Positions 1-15,513 of a DNA stretch of 64,000 bases are shown here, one piece after another. The notes under the pieces are model-generated. The model saw nothing but the letters and a program-made list of their open reading frames with translations. It did not search any database and was not told where the DNA came from. The position numbers were made by a program, and so were the translations under genes. This DNA comes from Diphasiastrum complanatum (taxonomy: Eukaryota; Streptophyta; Lycopodiopsida; Lycopodiales; Lycopodiaceae), in assembly GCA_029204225.1 (NCBI GenBank), contig CM055095.1, forward strand, positions 65,745,746-65,809,745, written 5' to 3'. Positions within the stretch are counted from its first letter, which is position 1, and each line of letters starts with the position of its first letter.

Positions 1-464
1 TCATCTGAATTTAGGTCTAAGTACAATCGTAGATTTCTGATCGTGTCTCTTTGATAATGTGAGCTACCTTCATATTCAAACTCTTCTTCTTCGAGCTCTA
101 TTTCATCCAAATTATCCTTCAATTTGGCCTTCTACAATTTTAGGCATCTCATCATTTGCAAGCCATAACATTTGGAGCTTGGATGAGTGGTTTATGTTTT
201 TCAAAACCTCAAAATTGGATGGTGTTTCGTCGTGTGTGTCCAATGTTACAATATCTTTTCCTTCAAACATGTTGTTTTCTTGTATTAAGTTGGATCACAT
301 ACCACCATCTTGGGTCTATTCGATCAGGATGAAATATAATCTGCCAAAGAATTAAAAAAATTAGATTACTATTATAAGATCGATACATAGATAAGACATT
401 GAAAATATTAATGACATTTGGATTGTAGAGTCTCACCTATTGCAATGTCGTGGCAATACTAAAG

Positions 465-2945
465 TGTCATGAGAGTCCAACATCGATATACATTTTGTTG
501 AGTCGATTTGAAAAAAATTTTGAGTTATCATTTCTAATTGTGGTGTTGCTTCTACGATAGATGATCTTAAACCATTTTACGTCAAAAAGAAAGTATTTGC
601 CGTTAGTCTCGTAATCGACTTCATAAATATGTTACAATGTGTTGACATAGTCTAGATTGCCCGAAATGATATTCATGTCCCTTGCACTAGAACGACTCTC
701 TTGTTGAAAGTTGGTCATTATACCACAATCATATGTACGTCGTTTATTGTCCACTCTCTCAACACGATAATGATGTCCATATGTCCACATGACAGTGTAT
801 GATTTATACTAAAATACAAAAATGAATAAATTTACGTAAATAAAAATATTTATATATTGATCATGAGTAGTATAAGAACAAAACTTGACAAAGACAATAC
901 TACACTAACCTTCCATCCACATCCACGAACAAATTCTCATTCTAATTCGATCAAGTTTTCTCCGTATTTAGATGCTTTTAGCATTGTATCAAAAACTCAT
1001 TCACGAGTGCATTTTGATGGTAAAGGTTCCAAAGGTTTGTTATTTTCCAATGCTCTCATTCTTCTTCGATTGATATTTCTTCTTCATTTTAATATTATGT
1101 TTTTATCCTTTTTGGCTTCTTCATACCTTGAAATCAACTTTTCCATTTGTCCACAATTATATAATATGAACGTGTCAATTTTTTCTTTTAATTAAGGTGA
1201 AAGTCTCTTTTGCACACCATTTCCTTGTGGTACTTCACCTTTAACACATTCAATTTTTTTTTTCACACCACAATTCTGGACTTGTAGGATGCAATTGTGA
1301 GATTATTTCGGTGATATACAAGCCAACATTTTGCAATGCTACCTTTTGGCCTTGCCTTTTGTCTCACAAAGCCTTTCAAAACTTTCATAAAACGCTCAAG
1401 GTAGAACATCCACCTCGTGTGCACAGGTCCTGCAATTGATACTTCTTTGACCAAATGCACTCGAAGATGAAGAACTTGAATATCCAAAAAGTAAGTTGAA
1501 AAATCTCTTTCCAACAAACAAACCATTTCGATCATTTGGATTTTCATAGAATCCAATTCATTATTTTTTATTTCTTTTGAGGAAATCGAATTGCAAGATT
1601 AATATAACATTAGGTTGTTTAGAACATAAAAATATTGAAATAACACATATTTAAATAGCACATATTTATACGAGTGTTTAAAATAATATATATACCTAAT
1701 CATCAATGATAAATTATAAAGCATATCTCGTATGTCATGGTTGAAGAGACTTCGAATAGAAAGTGAAAGTAAGAGTTGCAACATCTTATGCCAATCATGT
1801 GATTTCAATCTGCTTAATTTATCATCTTTGGTAAATGATTTGCATAAAGAATGTGCATAGCCTGTTGGAGTTCTCATTTGTTCTATGACATGTTTAACAT
1901 AAGGGAGTTGCTCTTTTGTAAGAATCCATGGCACACTAGGTAAAATCTCATCTCCACCTTCAGTGTATTGAATCCAATACGGTCTTTTCACGTCGGCCGC
2001 TTGTAGATCTTTACGAGCTACGGAATTGTCTTTTATGCCAATGATGTGGTTCCATAATGATTCACCGACGTTTTCGAATATGTCCAGAGGATCCAATAGA
2101 TGATTTATCAATAAATTCCTCCAATAGGGTAATTTATGAAAAATAGACAACCGTTTCGTACCATGAATGGATTCATTCCATGAAGAATTGACGTCGTGAT
2201 GTTTAAGCCATTCACCATGCCATTCCGCTACTCCCATGTGTGAGGGTGGTGGTGTAGTTAAAGGATTATCTCCTCGCCCCCCAAAAAACCTCCTATTCAA
2301 TCTTCAAAAAGGATGATCAAGCGGCAAATATTTGCGACGATTTTCGTAGACTACTTTTTTTAACATATTTGTGCTATGTTGACCCTCCAAATGTGGTCCA
2401 CAAATGTAACATGCGTTGTAACCCGATGTGGTTAAACATGTATAGTTCATAAAGCAAATGTGAGATAAGCTCAATTAGTCAAATGTACTCAAACGCTAAA
2501 CCCTAAGATGGATTTGTATAATATATTATTTACATACCTGAACATTCACTTAAAACGGGGTAGTCATGCATCGTCCACATTAGAATTTCACGAACAATGA
2601 AGTTCCTTTGTTGTATAGGTCTTGAGATGTCGTAAGCGTGAATACCATTCCAAAGAATGCACAGTTCGTCTACCAAAGGTGCAAGATACACATTATTGTT
2701 TTTGGCCTTGTACTTTTCTGGAATCATTAGAGTGTTGCTTGAAGGTTTAGAATGAGAATTGACGTAGCTAGTCTCGAAATGGATGCTCCTGGATACAAAA
2801 AAGTGTCCGCCTCCTTGCGCAATAGAAGCTCGTCTTCATCCATCTCAAATTGTTCGTGATCTTCATTTTCATTAGAAGATGCGAAGGTAGTCATAGTAGA
2901 GAGATGAAAGAGAGAGCAAATAGAGGAGAAGGCAAGAAGCCACAA
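465..2945 (-). pseudogene. Decayed CACTA (En/Spm) transposase
   Basis: Broken minus-strand coding pieces follow the standard plant CACTA order. Positions 2945-2530 and 2300-1740 match Transposase_21: LYPGAS, VYLAPLVDELCILW with WTMHDYPVLS, then LPYWRNLLINHLLDPLDIFENV, and a GYA...LKSHDWHKMLQLLLSLSIRSL stretch. Positions 1556-1263 match DUF4218 (LVKEVSIAGPVHTRWMFYLE, QKARPKGSIAKCW). Positions 806-465 match DUF4216 (YGHHYRVERVDNKRRTYDCG, VDYETNGKYFLFDVKWFK). Frames shift between pieces and DUF4216 has an in-frame TAA at 634-632, so the gene is dead. No terminal inverted repeats were recognised. Positions 1-464, downstream of the last piece, show no clear coding. A second copy lies at the right end of the window in the opposite orientation. 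Confidence 0.88.
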
Positions 2946-3211
2946 TGGGAAGGATGGAACAAAGGTCTTCCCATCCTTCTCTCATAGCACTCAGCCATCA
3001 ACGTTGCATACTGTTAGATTAGAATGCTAAACACGTGTGACAATCTCCACAATGTAATAGAGACTTATGAAGTAAGTTAATACAAAGTTTGAAAAGGCCC
3101 CCCTTATTAAAGTTAGTAAGGCGAGTCAAAAGCCATCATGGTTACTTAGGGTCCCCATATAGTATTGCTTACGAAAATGTAACCCGAAAAAATATGCATG
3201 TGGTAGAGTCC

Positions 3212-6769
<3,558 letters not shown>

Positions 6770-6821
6770 GTTTTGTGTGTGTGTGTGTGTGGGTGTGCAC
6801 GTGCGTGTGTGTGTGTGTATG

Positions 6822-6915
<94 letters not shown>
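6770..6915. repeat. Compound (GT)n-(CT)n microsatellite
   Basis: An impure GT tract (about 6774-6818) runs directly into a (TC)n tract (about 6823-6915). Confidence 0.97.
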
Positions 6916-6918
<3 letters not shown>

Positions 6919-8246
6919 ATGTGCATCTTCTCTACATGCTACTAGTTGGTATAGTATTGTAGTGCGAGGGTAGGTTCCTTGCCAAATAATTAAACTCTAC
7001 AAAAATTTGTCGCGTTGATTGATTGGAAAAAAATAGTGGAGATCTCAATGTTGTCTAAGTAGAATTCAGTGGCTTATTGTGCATTTGCTCTTATTTAGCC
7101 TTGTAGTTTTTTTGCATTGTGTTTGTGGTCACAAATATGATGATTTATTCTAATTTTTCAGATTTTAAGCATGATGGTTTTGGAATGTAACAAACTTTGA
7201 GCAGAAAACTTTCAAAATTTCTCATATTTATTGAGCGAACTGATTTTGAATCGATTAGAAGTATGGGGTGGTTAGTTGCTTTAGCCCTTGGGAAGTAGCT
7301 CTTTTGTTTTTTTTCTTACTCTTTGGCTAATAGTAATAATTACGTAATGCCTTGTGCTTAGGTGTCCTTTGTATTTTGGGACCACCTCCAGGAGCATAAT
7401 GTCCATCCAATTTTCTCTCTCCTAGAAATATGTCATTCTCTCTCTATTGAATGCACATTATCTCTCCTCTCTTCGGTGGAATGCACGTTCTCTCTCTACG
7501 AAATGCATGTTCTCTCTCCTCTCTTTGGTGGAATGTGCATGTACTATGTGGCAGCCCATCATTAGCTATCCACATCCACATTCCACCACAAAAGTAAAAA
7601 CATTTGCCAAAAAAAAAAATTGTCAACGCGTGCGGCCGTATGGCCCGAAAAAACCGAAAAAAAGAAAAAAAGAGTCCACGCGTACGACCGTACCGTACGA
7701 CCATAAAGAAAAAAAAAAAAAAACCTTCGCACAATGGCATTATGCAGGGGAAGGCCCAAAGTCCTCGGGCCTTCCTTGCTGGTCAGGGCCTACCCTCGGG
7801 CTCCCGCCCACGGGCGAGGGCCCTCCCAGCAAGAAAGGCCCTCAGACATGGCCTTCCCCCCCACAAAACTCTAGTTTATGGGCACTTGTATGTGTATTTA
7901 AAAGTACATGTACATCCATATATATATAAAGGACCTTTGTTGGCATTATATTTCAGATGTTTGAAGCTCATTAAACCATGCAACTTCATTCTTTTGGAAA
8001 TTATGGTTTAGATCCACGCTTGAGTTGGACCATAAAATAAAATGTAATGTACATCATCATTTTGGCTCGTATTTAGGTTCAAAGATCATATTGAAAACTT
8101 ATTACAAGAGTCTACCTGAAAGTTAGTAATTATAGTGGCCGTCTTTTTCTCTCCCCTTTTGGGTATGTACAGTAGCGTGCACTTGCCTTGCCTCGCCTCC
8201 CCTCCCCTCCTCTCCTCGAACAAAGAAATTGACATGTGACATACTA
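6916..8246. other. Intergenic: short tandem duplication and GC-rich patch
   Basis: Two diverged units of about 50 bp lie head to tail at about 7441-7488 and 7492-7541, each carrying a CTCTCC...GGTGGAATG core. From about 7620 to 7860 is a GC-rich patch with poly-A interruptions and repeated ACGCGT-containing words. ORFs across this patch lack any domain. No gene is supported. Confidence 0.6.
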
Positions 8247-8251
8247 TGAAA

Positions 8252-9489
8252 TGTTGGATTTATCTCCTCTACTCTCCTAAATCCTATTTTAATCTGCCTC
8301 CATTCATGCTGCATTTTTTTTTTTCATGTTGTCGCATAGTCTGCATATTTACATGTAAAATAAGACAGACGAATAAAACACGACTGTTGGCATAAATACA
8401 AATAAATTTTCACAGGTGAAAAAAAGACGAAAAAACGTGACACTGTGTTTTTACACGTGTTTTGTGACAGGTGAAAAAGGCGACACTGCCTTACAAAATG
8501 CCGAAGGTGCCCTAGGAAAAGCGAAGACACCCTGTAAATTAAATCTTAAAGCATTTCGTCAGAGTGACGCATTTTTCGCATCTTCACCAACGTTCATTTC
8601 AGCAAAGGCTGACGTCGCGGCCTTTTCACGCTCACCCTATGCAACTGTGCTAACAGATTTGACAACGACAACATCCACCCACGATCTCCTACAGACAGCA
8701 CATCTACTTTGTACTTTCTTCATCTGCACACCTGTAAAATTGTGTATATATTAAATACCACTTGCGTATTCAGTGCGTGTGTAAAAAAAAATAATAGCAT
8801 CAGAAGCTTATCAGAGATAGACGAAGTAGATGCCTCGTGCATTGATTCTTTTGTATTGTCAATAATAGGTTCATTCCTTTTACAGATTGAATTAGCTTTG
8901 TAGAGCACACGGTTTCATCCGCTATTGTCTTGTGCTCTACCGCATAATTGACATGTATATTTTGCTATACTTAATTTGATAATAGCTCTTTTGTTCTGCA
9001 TTCAGATTTGTGTTGATATTGCTATGCTTATTTTCATTCTGTCTGACTTTCTTTGTGCTTAATCTGGTAATCTGTTCTTAGCGAGTTATTATTATTAGTC
9101 TAGTTGTTGACGACTAATATTTAGTCTTGCCTTTCGCGAATCATTCACGACTGATTATCAGTCGAGCTCAGTCTAGCTCTTCGCGAATCATTTGCGACAA
9201 ATAATTTGTCTAGCTATTCACAACAGGTTATTCTTCTGATGTTTTGTTAATGTTTGGCTACGTAATCTGAACGACTGTGATTTCTATCACTAACGTTCTG
9301 TTCGTTTCTGATAGGCATAGTCATGCTTAGAGAAAGAGTAATATAGCTCATTCCGATGCACACGAGCACTTTCGGTTCGAGTTCGTTTCTCTTTCGAGTT
9401 TCGAGTTTCGAGTTCTCTTTTTTTTCATGTTTGTTTTCTTTTCGAGCTATTTTCGTTTCTCACACATGACACACTCTCTTTCTCCAACA
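8252..9489 (+). repeat. 5' LTR of the copia element
   Basis: 1238 bp, TGTTGGA...TCCAACA. The end is fixed by the adjoining primer-binding site. The 3' part (9360-9489) is rich in TTTCGAG words and aligns with the short 3' LTR remnant. A dyad with GTAGAGCACA and TGTGCTCTAC arms lies near 8898-8940. Confidence 0.9.
8745..8757 (+). promoter_or_regulatory. Candidate TATA box in the 5' LTR
   Basis: TATATATTAAATA, about 500 bp into the LTR, is the best TATA-like word there. Placement as the U3 promoter is inference. Confidence 0.45.
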
Positions 9490-9502
9490 TGGTATCAGAG
9501 CC
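9490..9502 (+). other. Primer-binding site (initiator tRNA-Met type)
   Basis: TGGTATCAGAGCC directly follows the 5' LTR. It is the standard copia primer-binding site, complementary to the 3' end of initiator tRNA-Met. Confidence 0.95.
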
Positions 9503-9643
9503 ATTTTCGTAGCCTGATAAGCTTCCACAGTACAAGACTTTGTTAGCCGATAGAGTAATTGCCTTCTTGTTTTGTAACTTAGTGTCATATTTTCATACTT
9601 AAGTCACTGATAGTTTTTCCTATCACTTAGACTAATCTTCCAC

Positions 9644-10413
9644 ATGGATTCCCAAGGGAAAGCCAGTCCCCTCATGGACAAGTTTGATGGAGCCAATTAC
9701 CATCTGTGAAAATTTAAGATGAAAATTGTACTAATGGCCAAAGAATTGTATGATGTTGTTACAGGTGCAGAAGAGAAACCCGAAGCAGACGATGCATCAA
9801 TTGCCAGATGGAAGCTGAATGATGGAAAGGATTTCGTGCTGATCATCCTCAACATTACGGATACCCAGATCGGCCATCTATACGAGGCCCAAACATCGAA
9901 AGAAGTATGGGACATCTTGAGCACACTATATGAAGTGCGAGATATAGCTTCCAAGCTACATCTTAGGAAAAAATTTTACTCCCTCAAGATGGCGAATGGT
10001 GATTCCCTGCAGAATCACATCAATCAATTCAAAGAACTTGCTAAGGCAAATGGCTGCTGTCGGATCTGTCATAGACGATCAAGATGCAGTGTTGCAACTG
10101 CTTACAAGCTTGCCAAGCTCATATGACAGCTGGATGATGATCATCGCGACACATCCAAAATTGACTCTTTCGAGAGTCATTACTATGTTGTTGTAGGAAG
10201 ACACGTAGAGGAACGAAGTCTCAAGTTCCTCAGCCGATTCTCATGCTTTATACACCAACAAGAGCACGACTAAGCAGAAGAAGAATAAAGGCCCGAAGCA
10301 ATCAAAGCCAGACTAGAAACTAGCACAGCACAAAGAACAGTCGAATCTGCAGACGAAGAAGAAGCTGTTCTGCAGATACTGCAAGCGAAACAACCACAAA
10401 ATTCAAGACTACC
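9644..10413 (+). pseudogene. copia gag (UBN2-type) with broken zinc knuckle
   Basis: The ATG at 9644 opens MDSQGKASPLMDKFDG, typical of copia gag. After 21 codons a TGA (9707-9709) stands where the family has Trp. The frame resumes with KFKMKI and a UBN2-like domain (IGHLYEAQTSKEVWDIL, KLHLRKKFYSLKM), then shifts near 10045 into ...LLTSLPSSYDSWMM. The CCHC knuckle (10370-10413) reads CRYCKRNNHKIQDY: the spacing is right but the last Cys is Tyr and the usual Gly is missing. At least one stop, one frameshift and a lost zinc ligand mean no functional nucleocapsid. Confidence 0.88.
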
Positions 10414-10506
10414 GGATACTACAAGCAAAGAACAACAACAAGGGGCAATCGAATCAAGTGGCAAATGTAGCTGTAGAAGTCCCACAGCCTATTCAAGAAG
10501 TGGATC

Positions 10507-13331
10507 ATGATGACCATCCATCAAGGAGCATTCAACGACAGTTCTTGGTTTCTGGATTCTAGAGCCACTCAACACATGACCAGTCTCATTGGCTGTTTCG
10601 AGTCCTATACACCTTACAGTACCAAGAAATATGTTCACCTTGGCGACAATAGCACACAAGCTATTAAAGGTGAAGGTACTGTAAGATTAAGTTTTGCAAA
10701 TGATCAGTCTAAGCTACTTTCTAAAGTCCTGTATGTACTAAATTTGTCTACAAATTTGCTCTTTGTAAGCAGAATCACAAATCTAGGACATAGAGTAGAA
10801 TTCGAATGTGATCAGTGCAAAGTAGTTGATAGGACAGACAAGATCCTAGCACTCAGAAAGAGGCATGGATACTTGTATGAATTAAGTCATTGCTTTTCTG
10901 CCTCTAGTCAGGCGCTCAGTACTTCTATTCATGCAAATAAAAGTTTACTTTGGCATTATAGACTTGGTCACTTGAATCATGCTGTTGTACACCAAATGTC
11001 TAGACAATCTATTGTTCTTGATCTCGACTAGGGCCTCGTGATAAAGTCGAGCTACCTGTCTGTCAAGACTGTCTAGTTGGTAAACAGACTAGGAAACCAT
11101 TTAAATCAAGCCATCAGCATATTGCTAGAGGATTGTTAGACATGGTACATTCAGACATTTGTGGCCCGATGAAAAATCCTTTGCTGAAGGATGCAAAGTA
11201 TTTTATAACTTTTATTGATGAATTTTGTAGAAGGACTATGGTGTACTTTATAAAGAAGAAATCAGAAGCCTTTAACTGCTTCAGAATTTTCAAGGAGCGT
11301 GCAGAAAAGGAGATTGGACGGACAATCACGGCTCTAAGGTCAAACAATGGTGGAGAATATATCTCTATCGAGTTTAAGGAGTACTGCCAAAGCCAAGGCA
11401 TTGAGCAACAATTCATCACTCTTTATAATTCTCAGTCTAATGGCTTAGCGAGAGGAAGAACCGTACCCTGGTTGAATCAGCCAAGTGTGTGCTAGCGCAT
11501 GCATCGCTTCCCAAAGATTCTGGGCCGAAGCTGTCTCCACTGCAGCTTACGTCCAGAATAGATGTTCGACCAAGGCCCTCTCAGATAAGACACCCCACGA
11601 GGTGTGGATAGACTCTAAGCCTTCTATGAAGAACCTAAGAGTGTTTGGATGCGTTGCCTACGCGCAGATCCCAAAAGACACGAGGAAGAAATTGGACTTC
11701 CAAGGTCTCAAGACCATCCTGATTGGATATACTTCATCTGATAATACATTCAAGTTGTATGATCTTGATACCCATTATATCCTGTATAGCCGAGATATAG
11801 TCTTTATCGAGGATCAGTTCGTCGACATCTAAGGCAATGATATTGCTCCAAGAGAACCTTCATCACCTGCCATTGACATGACTGTCCGAGCTTCTGGCTC
11901 AGGCGTGTCTATTGTCGACCCACTTTTTGACAACGAATCAGACGAAGACGTTGTTGCTACCCAGCAACAAGTCCCAGGAGTGGTTCATCAGTCGAATTCT
12001 CCCAGAAGATCAAGCCGAGTGCGCACACAGCCCATAAGGTATACTCCTGAGTCTGCATGTCTCTTAATACAGGAACCGACGATAGTCGAAGAGGCACTTA
12101 GCCAACCAAACTTTGATCTTTGGAGAGAAGCTATGGACAGAGAGTATTCCTCTTTGATCAAGAACCAGACATGGTCACTAGTCGAAGTTCCTATTGGCTG
12201 CAATATCATTGATTGCAAATGGATCTTCAAGATCAAATACAATGGCAACGGAGCAATTGATCGAAGGAAGGCAAGAATGGTAGCATGAGGATTCACTCAG
12301 ATCCTCAACGTGGACTACAACGAGACTTTCAGTCCAGTAGTCAAACATTCGTCGATCCGAGCACTCTTGTCTTATGATGCAGCTGCCGACCTCGAAGTAC
12401 ATCAACTTGATGTGCAAACAACCTATCTGAATGGAGTTATACAAGAAGACATCTACATGATCCAGCCCGAAGGATACATTTTGAAAGGTATGAAAAATCA
12501 TGTCTGTAAACTCCACAAAGCACTTTACGACTTGAAACAGTCTGCCAGAGCTTGGTTTCAAAGGATCAACACATTCCTCATCAAACAAGGATTCAAACCA
12601 AGCACTTCTGATTGCAACGTCTATTCCAAGTCAGTGCAACAATCCTTCATTATCATCACCTTATACGTGGATGATACGTTGCTCTTCAGCAACAATACCA
12701 ATTTGGTCAAGGATTCTAAGCAGATGCTGTTTTCAAAGTTTGACATGACTGATCTGGGCTAAGCTCACTTCTGTTTGGGCATTCTGATCCACAGAGACAG
12801 AGCGAGACGACTGATTTACATCACTCAACAAAGGTATCTTCACAATGTTCTTAACAGATACAATCTAATGAATTGTAAATCAGCTCACTCACCGATGGAT
12901 CCAGGCCTGCATTCGTCAAAGGACCAATGTCCCCAGATCAAGCAGGAAGAGGAGCAGATGAGAGAGTATCCTTATCGATCGATACTTGGATTTCTCAACG
13001 CAATGGTCTGTACAAGACCAGATATCTCTTTTGCAGTAAGCTCACTCAGCCAACATATGACTAATCCTGGCATTACCCATTGGGTATATTCGAGCTACCA
13101 TGGACCAATTATCTGCTATGGAGATGTCAGCAACGACAATCTTCATCAGCTCAATCGATATTTTGATGCAAGCTAGGGAGGAGACATAGACAATCGTAAG
13201 TCCACATCTGGATTTACATTCTTCTTCAACGACGGTCCTATCTCATGGAACAATTGTAAGCAAACATCTATTGCACTTTCTTCTACAGAAGCAGAATACA
13301 TTGCTGTTTCTCAATCTATCAAGGACGCTGC
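10507..13331 (+). pseudogene. copia pol: protease, integrase, RT, RNase H
   Basis: Protease motif at 10540: WFLDSRATQHMT, with the catalytic DSG changed to DSR. GAG-pre-integrase LLWHYRLGHLN at about 10946. Integrase from 11133: HSDICGPM keeps the first Asp, but LRSNNGGEY has Asn at the second catalytic Asp, and the frame breaks just after SNGLA. RT_2 from about 12060: CKWIFKIKYN, then a TGA at 12286-12288 before GFTQ, QLDVQTTYLNG, ALYDLKQSARAWF and YVDD (12664-12675). Another stop follows MTDLG. RNase H retains STSGFTFF, SWNNCKQTS and LSSTEAEYIA. Coding ends abruptly at 13331, fused to LTR sequence. Confidence 0.93.
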
Positions 13332-13453
13332 GCACGAACACTTTCTGTTCGAGTTGGTTTCTTCTTCGAGTTTCGAGTTCGGTTCTTTTTCGTGTTCGTT
13401 TTCTTTTCGAGCTTTTTTCGTTCCTCACACTCACACACCCTCTTTCTCCAACA
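13332..13453 (+). repeat. Truncated 3' LTR (last about 120 bp only)
   Basis: CACGAACACTTTCTGTTCGAG at 13333 aligns with 9361 in the 5' LTR and similarity continues to TCCAACA. The first roughly 1.1 kb of this LTR is absent. The RNase H coding sequence joins it directly, through similar short words (GACGCTGCGCACG here, GATGCACACG in the 5' LTR). Confidence 0.88.
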
Positions 13454-13458
13454 TGAAA

Positions 13459-14326
13459 TATTGAAGTCCTTAAAACTTTTCAAACTGAGTGTATAGCTCA
13501 TAAAATGTCCATAAAGAACTTGGGCCAAGACATCACATTTTCCAAGAAGTCAAAATGTATGGGCCATACAAAAATATTTTTAACCGTGATGTGAAAAATA
13601 GCAAGACACTCAGGAAAAGTCTTTTTAATGACTTTTACACCTAGGCCAAGGAAGATGTTCCCAAGTGTAAGGTCACTAAAAAGACAATTTTTCAATACCT
13701 TATTTTCAAAGGCATTTTATAGCTCATAATTGGTGTTTGGGTTGATAGTAGAGAGGTGACAGGTTTTAATTGGATCCCACAAATGTTTAAACTCATATTA
13801 GTTTGGGCCTTTCAATTAAAAGACTCAAACTTCAATTATGCCCGTTAACAGGCTTGAGCAGGATTGCTACCTAGTAGCAGGCAACTTTCAATGCACCTCG
13901 CCGCAGGGTGGCTCGGTGTATGAAGGCTGCATGCTACAACCGGTAGCGGGCCTGCTCACGCCCGCTACCTAGTCTATAAAATGTACGCTTGGAAAAAGTC
14001 CTTTTAGTGACATTTGCACCAAGTTCAACCATGGTGTTTCTGGGTGAAAAGACCATCTCCCAATACAAGAGTCGGCAAAGTCCAAGAATGGAACTGGCAA
14101 CTTTTGCCAAAAATCGGCATGCTAGAAAACTTGCAAGTTTTCATAGGTCATAAAATAATTTATAATCGTCATGTATTGAGGGTCATTCTTGAAAAAACCG
14201 AAAAAGTTCCTGAAATATAGGTTTTTGGAGGGGAACCCCAAAAAGGTTTAACGGAACGGACAAAATTTTGCGTTTTTTTTCTTGTGAAAGTTTTGATTGG
14301 AATATAGAGGCTATTGTAGGAGGTGC
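13459..14326. repeat. Diverged tandem duplication, no gene
   Basis: The block around 13613-13730 (AAAAGTCTTTTTAATGAC, CTCATAATTGG) is echoed at about 13990-14160 (AAAAGTCCTTTTAGTGAC, GTCATAAAATAATT). That gives two diverged copies about 380 bp apart, roughly 70% alike by eye. Between them is a GC-rich patch (13860-13980) with several GCTACCTAG / GTAGC(A/G)GG words. No coding is visible. Confidence 0.5.
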
Positions 14327-14332
14327 CACGTG
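14327..14332 (+). promoter_or_regulatory. G-box (CACGTG) upstream of the CCT gene
   Basis: GCCACGTGAG is a palindromic G-box about 480 bp upstream of the best TATA word. In plants such sites bind bZIP and bHLH factors. Function here is inferred from position only. Confidence 0.35.
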
Positions 14333-14808
14333 AGTTGTTGAAAGCGTTTCAGCGCGACAGATGGTCAGAATAGCATTGCATTTCAGACATGGAATATTGG
14401 CGTGTCTTGAGGCGGTTGGAGGAGTCATATGGCTAAGATGCGTTCATGTCTCTCTGGAGAGGGAAGATTCAGGAGACCGGGATGCGACGGGGATCAGGTC
14501 CCGCCAAAGACCCACCCAGGGCCGTATGAATGAGAATGGCCTTTTACTGGTATTGGGTGGAATCATGGGCAAGGGATCAGGTCCACCGTCCGGCCTGTCA
14601 TTTTTCCCTTCTTTTTTTCCTTCTGTTAGCTCGCATGACGAGGGAGTTACGTTGTCGCGAACTAGGTTTGGCTTCTGCTCTTGTTTGAGCTGTCGCTAAT
14701 CGCGATGCTTCTTCTACGCGCAGGTGCCTGCGGGCGGAGTTCGAGAGAGATGGCGAAGCATGGGGCGGGGCTTTGTCTCATTCCCGAGCTCATTTGGCAT
14801 GTTATTCT

Positions 14809-14816
14809 TATAAAAA
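14809..14816 (+). promoter_or_regulatory. Candidate TATA box of the CCT gene
   Basis: TATAAAAA lies about 700 bp upstream of the start codon, which implies a long 5' leader, possibly spliced. Several short upstream ATGs lie in between. No transcript evidence is available. Confidence 0.4.
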
Positions 14817-15513
14817 CTCTAATCTAAAACCTACCTTGCATGAGGATGATCGACATCCTTGCTCATCCTTGTTTGTTTCTTCATCGTGCATACCTCGAGT
14901 TTGCAGTAAGGTGCGATGCTTATATCATGTGGTTGTGTAATTAGAAGGAATTATCATTTGTTGGAACTCGTGGGAGCAGCAGCTTGCTCCCTTCCGCTGT
15001 TCTGTCCTCAGGGAAAAGGTGCTCGAGCATGGCATGGCATGGCTTTCCATACTTGTATGTTTTCTAGAATCAATTCTCCTTTGTCTAGTCATCGTGCATC
15101 TTATTTGGCCTGTAGTGCTTGCATCCGTGGAATACTTGCAATAAAGGAGTAGTAGCAGAGGAAGATGCTGAAAGATCTGTTAAAGTACAATATTTGCCGA
15201 GTTGTTCAATTAAACAGAAAAAGTAAGATCATCAAACATATCACAGATTCACTTGTTGCTTACCAAGCTCCGATTACATTAATTATAGTCGAGTTTTTGA
15301 TAATGAACGGTTCAATCATTTGTCAAGAAATCATTCATCCTTTCTGGACGCTCACAGTGTATACATATAAGCAGTATATAAGCAGTAGCATGATGTCATG
15401 GTAACCTGGAGGAAGAAGATGCCGTGCTGCAAGTAACACGACCTACATAATAATGCGAAGTATCAGGACGGTCTGCATAAAATCAACGTGATTCCAGAAT
15501 TCCCATCATCGAA

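Larger units (their letters stand above)
8247..13458 (+). mobile_element. Ty1/copia LTR retrotransposon, degenerate, with target duplication
   Basis: The element is bounded by TGAAA at 8247-8251 and again at 13454-13458, a 5-bp target-site duplication. It starts TGTTGGA (8252) and ends TCCAACA (13453), the short inverted ends usual for plant copia. Internal order is a tRNA-iMet type primer-binding site (9490), gag, zinc knuckle, protease, GAG-pre-integrase, integrase, RT and RNase H, which is the copia order. It is dead: several stops and frameshifts, substituted catalytic residues, and a deletion that removed the end of RNase H, the polypurine tract and most of the 3' LTR. Confidence 0.95.

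Noticed and set aside
7444-8011. Overlapping ORFs of 65-160 codons on both strands
   Set aside because: They arise from a GC-rich, poly-A-interrupted patch, contradict each other in frame and show no domain.
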